This document shows positions 47,443 through 58,632 of a stretch of DNA of 64,000 nt, in pieces. Both the position numbers and the translations under genes were made by a program. Under the pieces are notes generated by a model that saw nothing but the letters and a program-made list of their open reading frames with translations, did not search any database and was not told where the DNA came from. The number at the start of each line of letters is the position of its first letter. The stretch's first letter is position 1. The stretch is from Nematostella vectensis (taxonomy: Eukaryota > Cnidaria > Anthozoa > Actiniaria > Edwardsiidae), in the NCBI RefSeq assembly GCF_932526225.1, contig NC_064040.1, positions 6,731,181 through 6,795,180 of the forward strand. Direction: 5' to 3'.

Positions 47443-48612
47443 ATGGGTTGCGGGGCGAGCAAAACTCTCACCACCCCCCACGGTACTGAGGAACATCTGA
47501 CTAAGAAGAGCCAGTCGGACAATGGCAACCAGTCATTTGGTGGCAACAGATCGAGGCTGACTGAGCGACAGATTAAACTTGTACAGGATACCTGGAGACT
47601 TCTTATACCTAGCCAGAAGAAGACTGCGATGATCTTTTATCTCAAGTAAGTAGAAAATGTTTTTACTCAGCCAAATGAAAACGCGCAGATTTTGTAACAG
47701 AATAATCAGATGAGACGGCTTGCACCAAACAAAATGCTGTACTATTGTTTTAGTGCAAACAACTTTTAATAAAAAAAAAAACGCTCAATTTTGGTAAAGG
47801 AATGCGAACAACCTCCGCCTTCAAGCTACCCTACGCGTCAGGGTTTTTTTTCTTGGTCCCAGGCTTTTCAAAATAGTATGCCCCGTCCGGTGCGAGCGGG
47901 GCGTACTATTGGTGGTTTTCCAAGGTACCTGCAAACAGTCTTCTAACTGCTATGATTGCATTCCAGGCTTTTTACGCTGGATCCAATCTTCAAAGAAGTC
48001 TTCTCATTCCACACGGAAAACGAGGGGCAGCTTGAACAAGACGAACGATTTCTATTCCAGAGTCGAAAGTTCATGGAGATGATCAACTCGGCAGTAGATC
48101 GCCTAAATGACATTTCTCTCTTAGTTATGATCCTGAAATCCTTGGGCGAGGTCCACTGGACCAAGTTCAAGATCAAGCCGGAATACTACGAGGTATTAGT
48201 ATGAATCCACTCACAAACCAACACGAATCTCGCAATTTTGATTGGCGCCCGTACTCACTATCTATTGAGCCATAGAAAAAATAAATTGTTCGAGTGTTGA
48301 GCTAGCGAGGAGTACGAGTTTTGTTCGAGGTTTGTTCGAGTTATCTGAGTTCGATTTAGTGGGTTCTATTGTATGTAAAAAAAGTCATCAGCTTATTGAG
48401 GCCTTTAAATATTTTCCTCCATTTTACTTCACTGTTGTGATTTTCTTATGCAGCCTGTTGGAAAAGCCTTAATATATTCAATAAGCAAAGGGCTTGGAAG
48501 CCTTTTTAATGACGAAATCGGAGAGGCCTGGCAAGCAATGTACGACCTGATGTCTGGGGCCATGATATCAGGAACAAAAGCAGTGCAGGCCAGAAGCCAA
48601 AATTCACTATAG
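47443..48612 (+). CDS. Globin with MGC acylation-type N-terminus (3 exons, 195 aa)
   Basis: Heme-binding globin of the neuroglobin/globin X type. Exons 47443-47645, 47967-48192, 48454-48612. The introns fall at the ancestral globin positions (helix B phase 2, helix G phase 0). It begins MGCGASK, which fits N-myristoylation of Gly2 plus palmitoylation of Cys3, so the protein is probably membrane-attached, as known for vertebrate globin X. An N-terminal extension of about 37 residues precedes the fold. The proximal heme ligand F8 is His131 (LGEVHWTKF), 32 residues after Gln99, which aligns with the distal E7 His of neuroglobin (FLFQSRKF against FLDHIRKV). CD1 is in VFSFH (Phe82 likely). Final helix: AWQAMYDLMSGAM. 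Gln instead of His at E7 should make this a pentacoordinate or otherwise different heme site; that is inference. Confidence 0.92.
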
Positions 48613-48968
48613 CTAGGGCCATCTACTGTAGAAAAAGGAAGCTCAGGTCCAAATCAGCAACTGCAACAACAAGGGACACAGATAAAACACCGTTGCCTCG
48701 ATTATAACAACAAACACAGAAGAAGAACCTACAAAACCAAGACAATGTATATTTGTAAAAATTCTCGACATTTTTTTGTTGTTGCTGTTATTGTATGAAG
48801 TTGTATTTTTTATTTTATACACACTGCCGTAGCAAGATTTGAAATATTTGAGGGGCACAATATAAAAAAAAAAGAAAATATTGGGGGCACAGCCACGCCC
48901 CTACTGGTTATTTCCGATATATTTTTAAATATTTGGGGCACGTGCAGTGCACGTGCACCTCCAAATTT

Positions 48969-49226
48969 ACACCTATTTCAATAAATTTTGTCAGTGCAAA
49001 TGGCGAATGGCAATTGGCAAATAATGGCAGTTCTAATTCCGTATCACTTTTTATGTGTATAAATTTGTAAGAATAAAGATGACAAGTAATGTAATCGCAG
49101 ACATTTTCCTACATTGAGTAGAAATTTGACGAGTTCCACTGTTCAATGATATTTTTTGATAGCAGAACTGACATTTGACAATTGGTATTTGCCATTTGCA
49201 CTAACAACATATTTTGAAATAGGTGT
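48969..49226. mobile_element. MITE, ACACCTATTTCAATAAA family (copy 2)
   Basis: Starts ACACCTATTTCAATAAATTT and ends AACATATTTTGAAATAGGTGT. The interior (TATGTGTATAAATTTGTAAG, AGTAGAAATTTGACGAGTTC) matches copy 1 at 21416-21657 in the same orientation. Confidence 0.82.
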
Positions 49227-49272
49227 ATATTTATCACAAAGCAAGGAGATTTTTATCTTCATCTTATTAACA

Positions 49273-49604
49273 TAGACCCGTACCCAGGGGGTGTTACGGC
49301 CAAAAGTTCACTACTTTCGGTTCTCAATAGACGTGCTATTTCTAGGCAAAACTATAAAGCATAAGCTAGATCACTCTGGTTTGTCATTAATCTATGTCAG
49401 ACTTTTTTTGTAGCCAAATCCGACAATAAACGTCCCGTGGAGATACTGCAAAGGCATAAGAAAAAAAAAAACCTTTTTATTCTTTCGGGGGTGTTCAGAT
49501 TTGTACCTCTCCTTTCCCCCGGAAAAATTAGGTCCTCTAGTTTCGGATTTCGCACCCCCCCCCCCCCCCCCCCCCTTCCAAGAAAGAATCATGGGTACGG
49601 GCCT
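49273..49604. mobile_element. MITE, CAGGCCCGTACCCAGG family (copy 2)
   Basis: TAGACCCGTACCCAGGGGG at the left, a long C run and GGGTACGGGCCTG at the right; shared interior with copies at 45915 and 58633. Confidence 0.85.
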
Positions 49605-50760
49605 GTAATGTGTACAACAACGGCCATATCCAGACATATTTCACGGATACATGGAGGTGGCGGCAATAGGTGTTCATTATATATGAAGATAAAAATGCTC
49701 CAGGTGTAGACAGGTGGTCAGGTTTACTGCTACACTTTTATAAGACGTACCATTCCCTATGCACTACGCGAAAATCAGGGGGCGCTAAGGGATACTGCAG
49801 TCGTAACTGGTCCCCGGTTCGTCTTATACACGAAACTGCGTCTTGGGCTTCAAATATGTTTGTATCGTGCTCCTTCGCTCGAAGCGAAAAAAAAAATAAT
49901 GATTTTTTTCCTTATTTGCGCGATGAATTCTTATATACTTTCAAACCCTTTTACCTGTGACTGCGTTTCTAATAAAAAAATAAGGGTAAAAAAAATATTC
50001 ATCACAATAACAGCGACTTTGAAAAAAAACGAAAATTTTACTTAAATATTTTTCGTACTTTGCTATTAACTGTTGGCGGGATACCTGTCTCGCTGTGTAC
50101 ACAGCAGGCCCACCACTTCGTGTTGTTTTGGTTGGCGCAGTTCTCGAAGTGTTTCCTTTCTACTCTGAAAGCGCTCTCTGTTGATAGCCAAGCAGCATCA
50201 GTTTTCGGTGGGTTCATGGAGATTAGTCTACAAGATGCGACCTAAAGGCTTTCCATGGGCCTTACGGAGATCGTGAAACGTAAGTTAGAACATTGTGACA
50301 GATTGAAGCTTGTTTGTGTGATTTATGGCACTTTGCAAGCAATGTGGCTTCTCAGCGAAGCTAGATGCAAAAATATCGAGGTGCACACTCGTGGTTTTGC
50401 ATCGATTTAGATTAAGCTCGCTGCTATAGATATCAGTCCATTCCATTTAATCCCGTTGCCTATTGTGCTTTTTTGTCCATCTTCGCGTCTGGCAATTAGT
50501 ACAAAATGACTGTCATCTCGTGTTATTAGTATTCACTGATTTCTTATTCTTTCATTTCTGATTTCCTTGTTTCTTGTCAGGCCTCTCTTACTTTTGATTG
50601 AACGAACTAAAGGAAGGGGATATAATTACATTGCAATCCCGTGACATAAAAACAGCAATGCATTTGCTAGGCTCCTCAACTGAGCAATTTGATATGCCTC
50701 ATATTACATAATACATAACATATGCAGGCTCTAGACGGTTATAAGGAGCGACAAGCGGCG

Positions 50761-53700
50761 ATGGCAAACATTTGTACCGTAAGTATTTAGAGTGCAATGT
50801 AAATGTGCACCAATAATCAGTTATTCCATCCCTTGAATTAGTAAAAAGTAAAAGGTACCTAAAAAATACTAGCTAAACAGAAATAAGATGTTTTAGTGAT
50901 AAAGTACAGAACTCCCCTAACAACTTTTTTCCATCATCAATGAAAGCATAGTCTCCTTTGCAGCCATCCATGTTTGTCCAATCCAATCCTGTTTGTGGGG
51001 GGTTGAAGCGCTTTCCTGGCAAACCCAGATGGCTGCAAAGGAAGGTGATGAAACCATAGAGTTTAGTAAAAGCTTTCATAAGTGATCAGTGTTATTGATC
51101 ATGGAGGTCAAAACGAATCAACATCACTCACGGAAAATTGCTTTGGGTTCAAATCCCATATATTACAAGTGTTTGCAATAAGTGCCTTTAGAATAATGGA
51201 GTGTTTTCATTGGCTAAAATCTTGACACCATCTTGCGATAGTTGCTAACTATTAACTATTGGATCTCTGGCCAAAACAAAACAATGGCCACCAGATTTGC
51301 AAATGTGACGGACGAAGAAATAGAGGGATTTAAAGAAAATGGCATACCAAAAAAGACAAAAGAAGCAACAAAATTTTGAGTTAAACTCTTCCAAGGTCTC
51401 AAAAGTTTGTTTTTAATTTTATTTAAATTTTTTACACTAAAACTTTTGCTGTTTTGCAACAAATTGCGATAAATGTTTATATATTTTTGGTTTGGATGAA
51501 TGGTTTCAGCAGCAAACCGAATTTACAAATGAGTTTGTAAATATGACAGTGGAAAAAATGAATAAATGCCTTTCAAGGTTTTATGCTTTGGTGCGAAACG
51601 GGAGCCACTACAAAAAAAACATCGATGTTGTCAGTCAGAGCCACCCTCTACCGGTACTAAAAAGTCCAAAAAACAAGAAGTTCAGCATTCGTGACAACAA
51701 TTTATTCCATGAAGCAAACAATACACTAAATTTTTACCTGAAGCTCCTTTCAAGTACAGGCGAAATTGCAGCAACCATCCACAAAGATCCTATAACTAAA
51801 TAATCCTGGGGCAATTCTCCCTTTGGTAAGCTTCCAGAATTGTTTGTTTACCTTCAACATCAATGTTAATTACTCAAAGTGACTGTCTTTCTGTGTTTTC
51901 TCTCTTAAGTTGATTCAAGAGAGTTTTTTTGTAAGCATTATCGAGATTATTATCCTTCCAGAATTGGGGAGACTTTGCATTGAACCATGTTGTTTGAAAC
52001 TTGATCTAACTTGGCACTTGGCCTGCGCGCGCAGTGACAAGTGTATTTCATCACACGTTATAAAAATAAAATCTTTTTTTTAATCCTGGATCGTATGTTC
52101 ATTTTATATTTTTCTATTGAATAGTGACTAGTGAAATTATACTAAAACAATTAGTTTCCTCAGGCGACATGACTGTCAGCTCATAGTCCCCACCGATAGT
52201 CACATCGCCTTCGGCGACTAATTGTTAAATAGCACAAATTAAACTAACCACTAAACTAAGGTTGGTATTTTTTTAGGAATGTGGTTGTTCCTGCTCCAAA
52301 ATGCTAAGGTAGGTGTATTTAATTGAATTTGATGCACAGGATAGAATAATTCCTTCTTTCCCTGGGCTTCACATTTCTTTATATGATACACAAACACATG
52401 TTTTTTTAGCTTTAAAAGTCTTTTTGAAGCCCTTAATAAATCTTTTTTTGTGTGTGTGTGGCACAGTGATGGTGACACACTCCAGCCTGCGATGGACACA
52501 TTGTCGAGACTTAAGGAACAACTTCAAAAGAGCGAGAGTTGGGTAGCAAAATTAGAAACAGAACTCAGTGAGTTAAGGCTTGCTGGTGAGAAAAACATAA
52601 CAACAGCAATGGAGCAGCAAAAAAGGTTGGTGGCACTATGTTTGATAAGCCTACAAATTACATCCTAATATTGTGTGATTTTTTTTAAGCTGATGAATTT
52701 AAAACATACAAATATGGGAGAGGAATGGTAAACACCCAAACACAGGCGAGGGGGGCTTGGTAATGCTTTGGGAAGCTAAGTCCATTATTTAGATTCAGAA
52801 TTTATATGAGGAATCGCACTGTTTAGTGCAACCAATCAGATGCTAAGCTCTCTTTTTGAATTAATTACAAGTTCTGACAAGGGTTGCTTCCCCTTGGCCT
52901 TTCTCTTTTGTGGGTAAAATGGTTAGATAAAAAAAAAAAGGATTTCTGGGGATACACTTGGAGCTGATATGGGGCAAGTTGAAAACTGTAACAAACACCA
53001 ATTCTGTGTGTTGATTGTCCATTTGAGTTCAGAGTTTATTGTAAAGCCTCTAAAGGCCCTGTATATAAATTGAGGAACAGTTGCTTATTTGTAGAGGCTG
53101 CTCATTTTATTATTTACTTTTTTATTTTTTTTTCTCTCTCAGGCTTAAAGATAGTTATGATGAAACTGTGAAGCGCAACCAGGAACTTGAGGAGCAAGTT
53201 CTTAAAATGGTGATATAAAGTTTGTCTATGTTGATCTCCTCTAGCTAAATGCTCCGGGTCGATGGAGTGAGGAAACCCCCAATAAAAATTATGTTCTGCC
53301 CGCAAGACCGATTTTAATAAGTGTTCAGATTTAAAATGGGCGTGGAAACAACCTTTTTTTCCAATATTGGAAAATAAACTGATATACCTATACAGAAAAA
53401 TTGAGAGGATGGGGCAAGTGATGTGAACTTGTCTTCTTAGGCTGTACGCTTTTTGCTTCAGCACATGACTCCCAAGCAATTTGTGGTCACCGTACTCTTT
53501 AGCGTTGCCCATCTTCTCTTGCATGAGGAGGCTAGGTTGAGCACTTATGGCCACATCTGGATAGCAGATGGAGGTCAAATTTATGTGAGCTTCATATTTT
53601 ACAAAACAGTATAATTTGTTCTTTTTTGAAGGCTAATGGTATGTTCCTTTTTGTGTGCTGTTAATATTTTTTGTAGGCTGATGAGATGCAGGAAGAGAGA

Positions 53701-54402
53701 GAAAGGTTTGAGGAGGCGCTCAAGGTGGTTACTGAACGTCTTGTCGAGACTCGTGAGAAAATGAACAAAATGGAGACGGAAACGGTAAGGGGATTGATTG
53801 TATGGGAATTTATTGTATCAGCATTATCATTGATTGAAATCTAGGCGCATTGATTTTCACATAACTGTTTGAATTACCCACCATCAGGTAAAGAATCGCA
53901 AGGATTGTTCTCTTGTGGTCCAGCTCCTAAAATGCAACGATTCAAGAAATAAGAACTACCTCTCGGAGCAAGTTGACTCGGTAAGACGAAATAAGAAGTT
54001 TTTGTTTGACATAGTTTCAAACTATGGTCTCAGGCTGGGCCAAAGGTAGCAATGAGCTTAGTACTCCCCCTCAAACCGCGATATTTTCGATACTTGATTT
54101 ACACTTTTATAAAACTGAACGTTTTGAAATATTTGTTTTCTATTCAGTTTCCACAAGAACTTAAAAGCAAACTCCAGGACGAACTAAACCTAGAAACTTC
54201 CAACACAAGCAAACAGAGGTCGAAAAGCCACCCTCCCCCGTCACGGAACAATACGCGCACTGCAGCCAAGTCCAGAAGGCTGTTCGCGCGGAGGAGCAAG
54301 TCCGCCAGTAGCGATAATACTTCAGGTGACCCACCCAAGAGGGCGGTACTAGCGGTGTATACGGGGGCAGGGTTTGACAACACTAACCCTACTAAAATAT
54401 AG
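50761..54402 (+). CDS. TJAP1-like coiled-coil protein (7 coding exons, 243 aa)
   Basis: Homologue of tight-junction-associated protein 1 (related to BEGAIN), a scaffold protein found at junctions and the trans-Golgi in vertebrates. Coding exons: 50761-50778, 52277-52308, 52467-52625, 53143-53209, 53677-53784, 53888-53980, 54148-54402; all phases join. The first coding exon starts at 50728 but ATG at 50761 (MANICTECGCSCSKML) is the first usable start. Residues about 22-165 form a coiled coil (SRLKEQLQKSESWVAKLE; NQELEEQVLKM). The diagnostic block is CSLVVQLLKCNDSRNKNYL then FPQELKSKL, matching the vertebrate CNLAVQLLKCNKS ... LPCELQ. The tail is basic and Ser-rich and much shorter than the long Pro-rich tail of vertebrate TJAP1. 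A likely untranslated 5' exon ends at 50279 (GTGAAAC|GTAAGT). The first two coding exons are less sure. Confidence 0.82.
50950..51045. mobile_element. CTTTGCAGC-type TIR element (copy 3)
   Basis: CTCCTTTGCAGCCATCCATG faces its inverse CAGATGGCTGCAAAGGA about 60 bp away. Same end sequence as the elements near 9222 and 19657. It lies in an intron of the TJAP1-like gene. Confidence 0.5.
51284..51803 (+). pseudogene. Crypton/KIAA1958-like (DUF3504) fragment
   Basis: Lies in an intron of the TJAP1-like gene, same strand. Piece 1 (51284-51379) reads MATRFANVTDEEIEGFKENG and runs into a stop after KEATKF. Piece 2 (51495-51803) in another frame contains MNKCLSRFYALVRNGSHYKK and, after a short out-of-frame stretch around 51620-51658 whose +1 frame reads SMLSVRATLYRY, continues KSPKNKKFSIRDNNLFHEAN and ends at a stop. 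This is the N-terminal part of the Crypton-derived family (ZMYM2/QRICH1/KIAA1958 type) that normally precedes a tyrosine recombinase domain. That catalytic part is missing and several frameshifts are present. So it is a dead 5' fragment. Family recognition is from memory. Confidence 0.65.
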
Positions 54403-54898
54403 CGCCTTTAGATAGCCAGGAACCTGGAACTAGGAGCGGTCTTCTGGATTGGAGGGGACCGGAACTAGGAACGCTCCCCTGGGTTGGAGGGGGACTGAAA
54501 CTAGGAACGTTTCTCTGGGTTGGAGAAGCACAGTTAATATTAACTATGGGAGAAGGAATGAGAAGGTCCTCTGGTGTGCGTCATTTTTGGTTTATGATTT
54601 ACGGCTTGTGCGATTAAACAAATAACCTTTGATTGGCAGAGAAAGATGGAATTAAAGTTAAAGTTATTGAAAATGATGACTAAAGTTTTCAGCGATGATC
54701 ATTATGTTAAAATTAAATTAACAAAAAACAAAAACCGTTGATCAATGAATGATTTTATAGGCCCTAAGGCTCGTGTGTATTGACTAAGTATTGGCCACAT
54801 TTTCTGTTGTCAGATAGAACCATTGAGAATATAAGAAATCAACTCGAATTTTGGTTCGATCAAAATTCCAATCATAGATTGATAATTATTGTTTTCAA

Positions 54899-54904
54899 AA
54901 TAAA
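54899..54904 (+). promoter_or_regulatory. Possible polyadenylation signal AATAAA
   Basis: First AATAAA after the TJAP1-like stop codon on the same strand, about 500 bp downstream. Position only. Confidence 0.35.
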
Positions 54905-55538
54905 GCGATAAGAAATTTTCTGGTAGATGTATCAATAACTATGAGTACTATTATTATTATGAGTACTATTATTATTATTTTATTACTGACAAAAATATTT
55001 TTGTATTTGAAATTATTTTATTGATAAAGTAAAAGTTATCTGAAATGTGTCTGATTGAGTCTTACAAAGCTACGATTTCCCCCCCGTCGACAGGCCCGCA
55101 TATTTCGCACTCTTCCAATCTGCTATTGATTGTGAGATCACATTGTTATTGTTGTTAAGGTCAAAGTTACACCTAACCGCAGATAGATCAAATCGTTGAA
55201 ACGGAATCCGCCAAACAAACCTCTGGCGCCCGGATACAGTATAAAGCGATCTACGTGTGCTCTAAACTATAGGCAACATTTATTCTCCAGTGAGTAGATC
55301 TTTCATTATTCACGTGCTTAGCTTTAATTCACACATACAATTGTCCCCCAGTCTACAATAGTTTATACACGGCGCACAATTTAAGCCATATCAGCTCATC
55401 TCTTTTTCCCCTTGGCCCATACGTATAGCGTACGGTGCGCATGGATTGGACGTCTTTAATCTTTGTCGCTTTCTTGTGCCTATTTTATCTAAATAATTCA
55501 AGTACAGGATCGCAGGCGTGCTCCCCATCTCAATACTT
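54905..55538. other. Interval between convergent genes
   Basis: About 630 bp between the TJAP1-like 3' end and the PH-domain gene's stop. At about 55350-55380 there is a diverged copy of the sequence around 55541-55575 (CTACAATAG..TT.ACAC.CGGCG.ACAAT), a relic of the PH gene's 3' end. Otherwise nothing is recognisable. Confidence 0.45.
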
Positions 55539-55883
55539 TCAGGCTACAATAGCTTTACACACGGCGTACAATATGGCGCGCATCCACTCGTCCCGTTCGC
55601 TCTCATGTGAAGCCCCTAACACCAGTTCTGCGCCTGTTTTATCCCGAACATTCAAACAGTAGCGAGTCACAGGCGTTCTTCTCTCCTCCAGTGAAACATG
55701 AAGTTCGGTCAGCGGTATAGTTAAAATGGCGGGTTTCATGTGCGTTGCGTCCTCCTTGCGTTTGTAGCACGAGAAGCTTAGCGTGTTGACGACTACGTGG
55801 ATTCGTGTCCATATGACGAAATCCTTCCTGTGTCGTTCTCTGAATAAAGTTCCCTCCATTAGAGTAGTCTCGATGTCTTCCAT
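55539..55883 (-). CDS. PH-domain-only protein (single exon, 114 aa)
   Basis: Intact reading frame from ATG 55883 to TGA 55539-55541. It begins MEDIETTLMEGTLFRERHRK, i.e. the first strand (G-x-L) of a pleckstrin-homology fold, continues with RIHVVVNTLSFSCYKRKED (the typical second and third strands), PLTELHVSLEE, YCLNVRDKTGAELVLGA, and ends with a helix containing the conserved Trp (ERDEWMRAILYAVCKA). It is thus almost exactly one PH domain, binding phosphoinositides or proteins at membranes. The intronless form and the lack of other domains may mean a retrocopy or a minimal adaptor. The short flanking duplicate at 55350-55380 hints at past local duplication. The parent family is not recognised. 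Confidence 0.72.
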   Translation of the reverse strand: MEDIETTLMEGTLFRERHRKDFVIWTRIHVVVNTLSFSCYKRKEDATHMKPAILTIPLTELHVSLEERRTPVTRYCLNVRDKTGAELVLGASHESERDEWMRAILYAVCKAIVA

Positions 55884-55953
55884 CCGTAACTGTCCACAGA
55901 ATTTTGAATCGAATCCCGAACTCTAAACGAGCGTTTTTTTTTTTGTATTTCAA

Positions 55954-56929
55954 ATGTTATCCTCTTGCATGTGCCTTGTACTGTACAGTTTTACTCTATA
56001 ATGCAGGGCTTCAAAATATTTAGGATACGCAAACCGAGCGATTGTTGATGGCTCTGTACACTTCAAGATCTTTTAGGCGCGTGTAACTATTTTGTTAGCG
56101 GCAAAGTACACTCCTTAATACATTTCCGGGTTAGCTGACTTAACCATTAAACCCCGCGCTTCACCCTTTTTTACTATTTCGTCTGATCCTTCGTCTGAGA
56201 GCTCAAACGATCAGTACGTGCAAAATCTGATATCAAAGCCAATATGCTTCTAGAACCACTAGTGTAACATCTGGTGTATTGGATCTAGCCCTGGGCGCGA
56301 CTGTCATCTTTGCTGATAATAAATGTCATTGTACTTTACAGAACGCTATCGATATTCAAGTAGGCATATTATTGTGGTGTGTGGAATTGGACATAAGAAT
56401 ACGGACTGGATAACTGGATTTGAAATGGGTTTTTAGATATTAAATTTGTGATCATATTTTCATATAATCTTTATGTCTTACGAGCGAAATACGTTGTGGC
56501 ATTTCTTTAATTTAACCTATCTGGTATTGCACTCTATCTATCTATCTAAATGTCAAAAAAACTATCGTTCATATTTATTTTCCTTTAGCATTATTGTCAA
56601 TGTATAAAATGGAAAAGGGGGCAGTAGAAAAATTAACAATCTCTTCTCTCTGAAAGGATGACCGAAAAAAAAATGAGTGAGTGCGGAGTAAACCAAAAGC
56701 ACAATGTATTTTGGTCTAGGGAAATGGGTCATACATATTTATCAATAGGTAATACAACAAAGTGGTAATAGTTTTCTCCTAACCTTTACTCTCAAGGGAG
56801 CTCCACCTCCTTTAAGTTGACAAAAGATGGGGTATTTTTTTCTAATAGTACAAATACAGCTCCATTACCAGTTATTCACAGCTGACTCAAGTGTGGCTGA
56901 TGCCGAACGCGTCACACAAATAGGAAGTC
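55954..56929. other. Non-coding interval between divergent gene starts
   Basis: About 1 kb between the upstream side of the PH gene (minus) and the signal-peptide exon at 56930 (plus). It could hold both promoters. No site is recognisable by eye. Confidence 0.4.
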
Positions 56930-57492
56930 ATGTACCGAAAGCTTGCCATCGCGGTCCTCCTGTGTTCTATCCTTTTCTCTGGAGGTCTGGGCTCTAATGC
57001 ATCAAAGGGTAGTGTACATATTGTACCAATTGCCTTAATTATATTTACTACGTAAACATCTTGGGCTTGATTTTAACCAAGATAGACTTTTTTTATACCA
57101 TATAGCAGCTTTAGAAAGAGGCTGTCAAGAAAAGTGACATATGTCACTTTATGCATCTTATGGCCGAATACGGATACCAGTTATCAGAAAATAAACGATG
57201 ATTAAGCTGAAAACATGTTCTTAGTGTGTACACATAAACATTGAATTGTTTAAAATAAACCCATTCGAGCAGTCAAGTATATATTAACAAACCTCTGTAA
57301 ATTGTCATAAAAGGTGACTACTTTCCGAGGATATGCTACTTTCTTAAAGTTCAGGAGGGTGGTCGAGATACCAGTAACACTGTATTTCCACTTGAAGCCA
57401 TCAAATCGGAAACAGCTTTTATTTTATACTAAACGATCAACTTTTTTTTGTCAATATTTTAGAAGTAAAGGTAACTGCTAAAAAGAAAACTG
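56930..57492 (+). CDS. Candidate secreted protein, first two exons only
   Basis: Exon 1 (56930-57008) reads MYRKLAIAVLLCSILFSGGL then GSNASK, a good signal peptide with a cleavage site after GLGS or so, and ends phase 1 at a GT donor. A matching exon (57463-57492; AG|AAGTAAAGG ... ACTG|GTAAGT) continues in phase 1 with EVKVTAKKKT and ends phase 1. A third exon cannot be fixed: candidates near 57714 and 57991 both run to a stop quickly. What the mature product is cannot be said; a short basic secreted peptide or a longer extracellular protein are both possible. Confidence 0.4.
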
Positions 57493-57622
57493 GTAAGTGG
57501 AAAACAAATTTATTTATGCCAATGATGATGCTAAGAATCGTGAAACCTTGACCTTCACTGTGCCCCGCCTCCATGCTGTTCCCTCAGTGCACCTCCACCG
57601 CTTGCGCAAGGAAACTGTCGTC

Positions 57623-58010
57623 AAGGGGCATGGGGGGTGGGGAGGAAGGGGGAACGCACCCTATCTTCTTGCTTGGTTGCTATAACGTTAATATCGCAGC
57701 TTCTCCTCTTCAGACTCTCCTCCGCAGCCGTCCTTAGTGTCAGTCTGAAGTCCCTTCTCCTTAGTTGGGGTAGGGAGTTTAGTTTGACGTAAACAGCTAC
57801 CAGACTTGGATCACATACAATTTTTGCTTGCTGATCATTGTTCAATCCGGTCCCCCAGGCTTCGATTAATTTTATTTTCCAGCTTTGCTTTGCTTCGATG
57901 CATACCCATCCCTTTGTCGTAAATCGGTAGCCAGGAAGGCATGCAATAATTCAGATCACCGTAGCCATGCGTTTGTGATCGACGTCTGCAGGAAAACGTG
58001 TGGTCGCTGC
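57623..58010 (-). other. Minus-strand protein-like open frames, unresolved
   Basis: Two overlapping minus-strand frames look protein-like. Frame A (57950-57623, no ATG) reads CLPGYRFTTKGWVCIEAKQ and later VCDPSLVAVYVKLNSLP. Frame B, behind an acceptor TTTTCCTGCAG ending near 57989, reads HGYGDLNYCMPSWLPIYDKG and stops at 57835. They cannot both be the same exon. No domain is recognised; it could be an exon, a pseudogene with a frameshift, or chance. Confidence 0.25.
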
Positions 58011-58632
58011 TAAAACAATGTGGTAAGTATCCTTGCGAGTTCTTGGAATCGTACAATACAACTCACTCGTAGTAGGCCCCGTATTTGTGGGGAAGGGGGG
58101 GGGCACGATACAGAAACCTGACAAAACATTGGATGCACAGCCACCCCTACTGGTTTTATAACTTTTGAAACTATTGCCCCGCCCCCTGGAACGTCCCTAC
58201 AACTAAAGAATTGATATGGCCATCCACGAACTTATTTTTTATTTAAATACCGTCCACCCGCGAGACGTGGCAAAGGTCTGTCGAGTCAGACTGACAAAAA
58301 TTATAGGTTTCCCTTGGTAATTCGAACTTAAATAAAAGAAAATGTCAGAACAAAATAGCTAAGGCGCTTAGTGGATGGCCTATGAAGAATGGAATTAATA
58401 TCATATTGTCAACAATACATTTTTCTTTCAGGGACATATGAAAGCCAAGTTTCACAATTAGGCAAAAACGTACAGTGAACAGTGAAGAAACGGCAAAAAC
58501 TTGTGTATGATTATACTGCAAAATATTGAAAATTTTGGTCTTTAAAAACAACACAGGCGAAGAAAAGGGTATACCAGGTATATAAAGGAATTCAGGTCCG
58601 TAAACGGCCTCGAATTACTGTGGTAGAAAGCA

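Noticed and set aside
51143..51160. tRNA-like T-loop sequence (GGGTTCAAATCCC)
   Set aside because: No matching acceptor stem, anticodon arm or A box upstream could be found.
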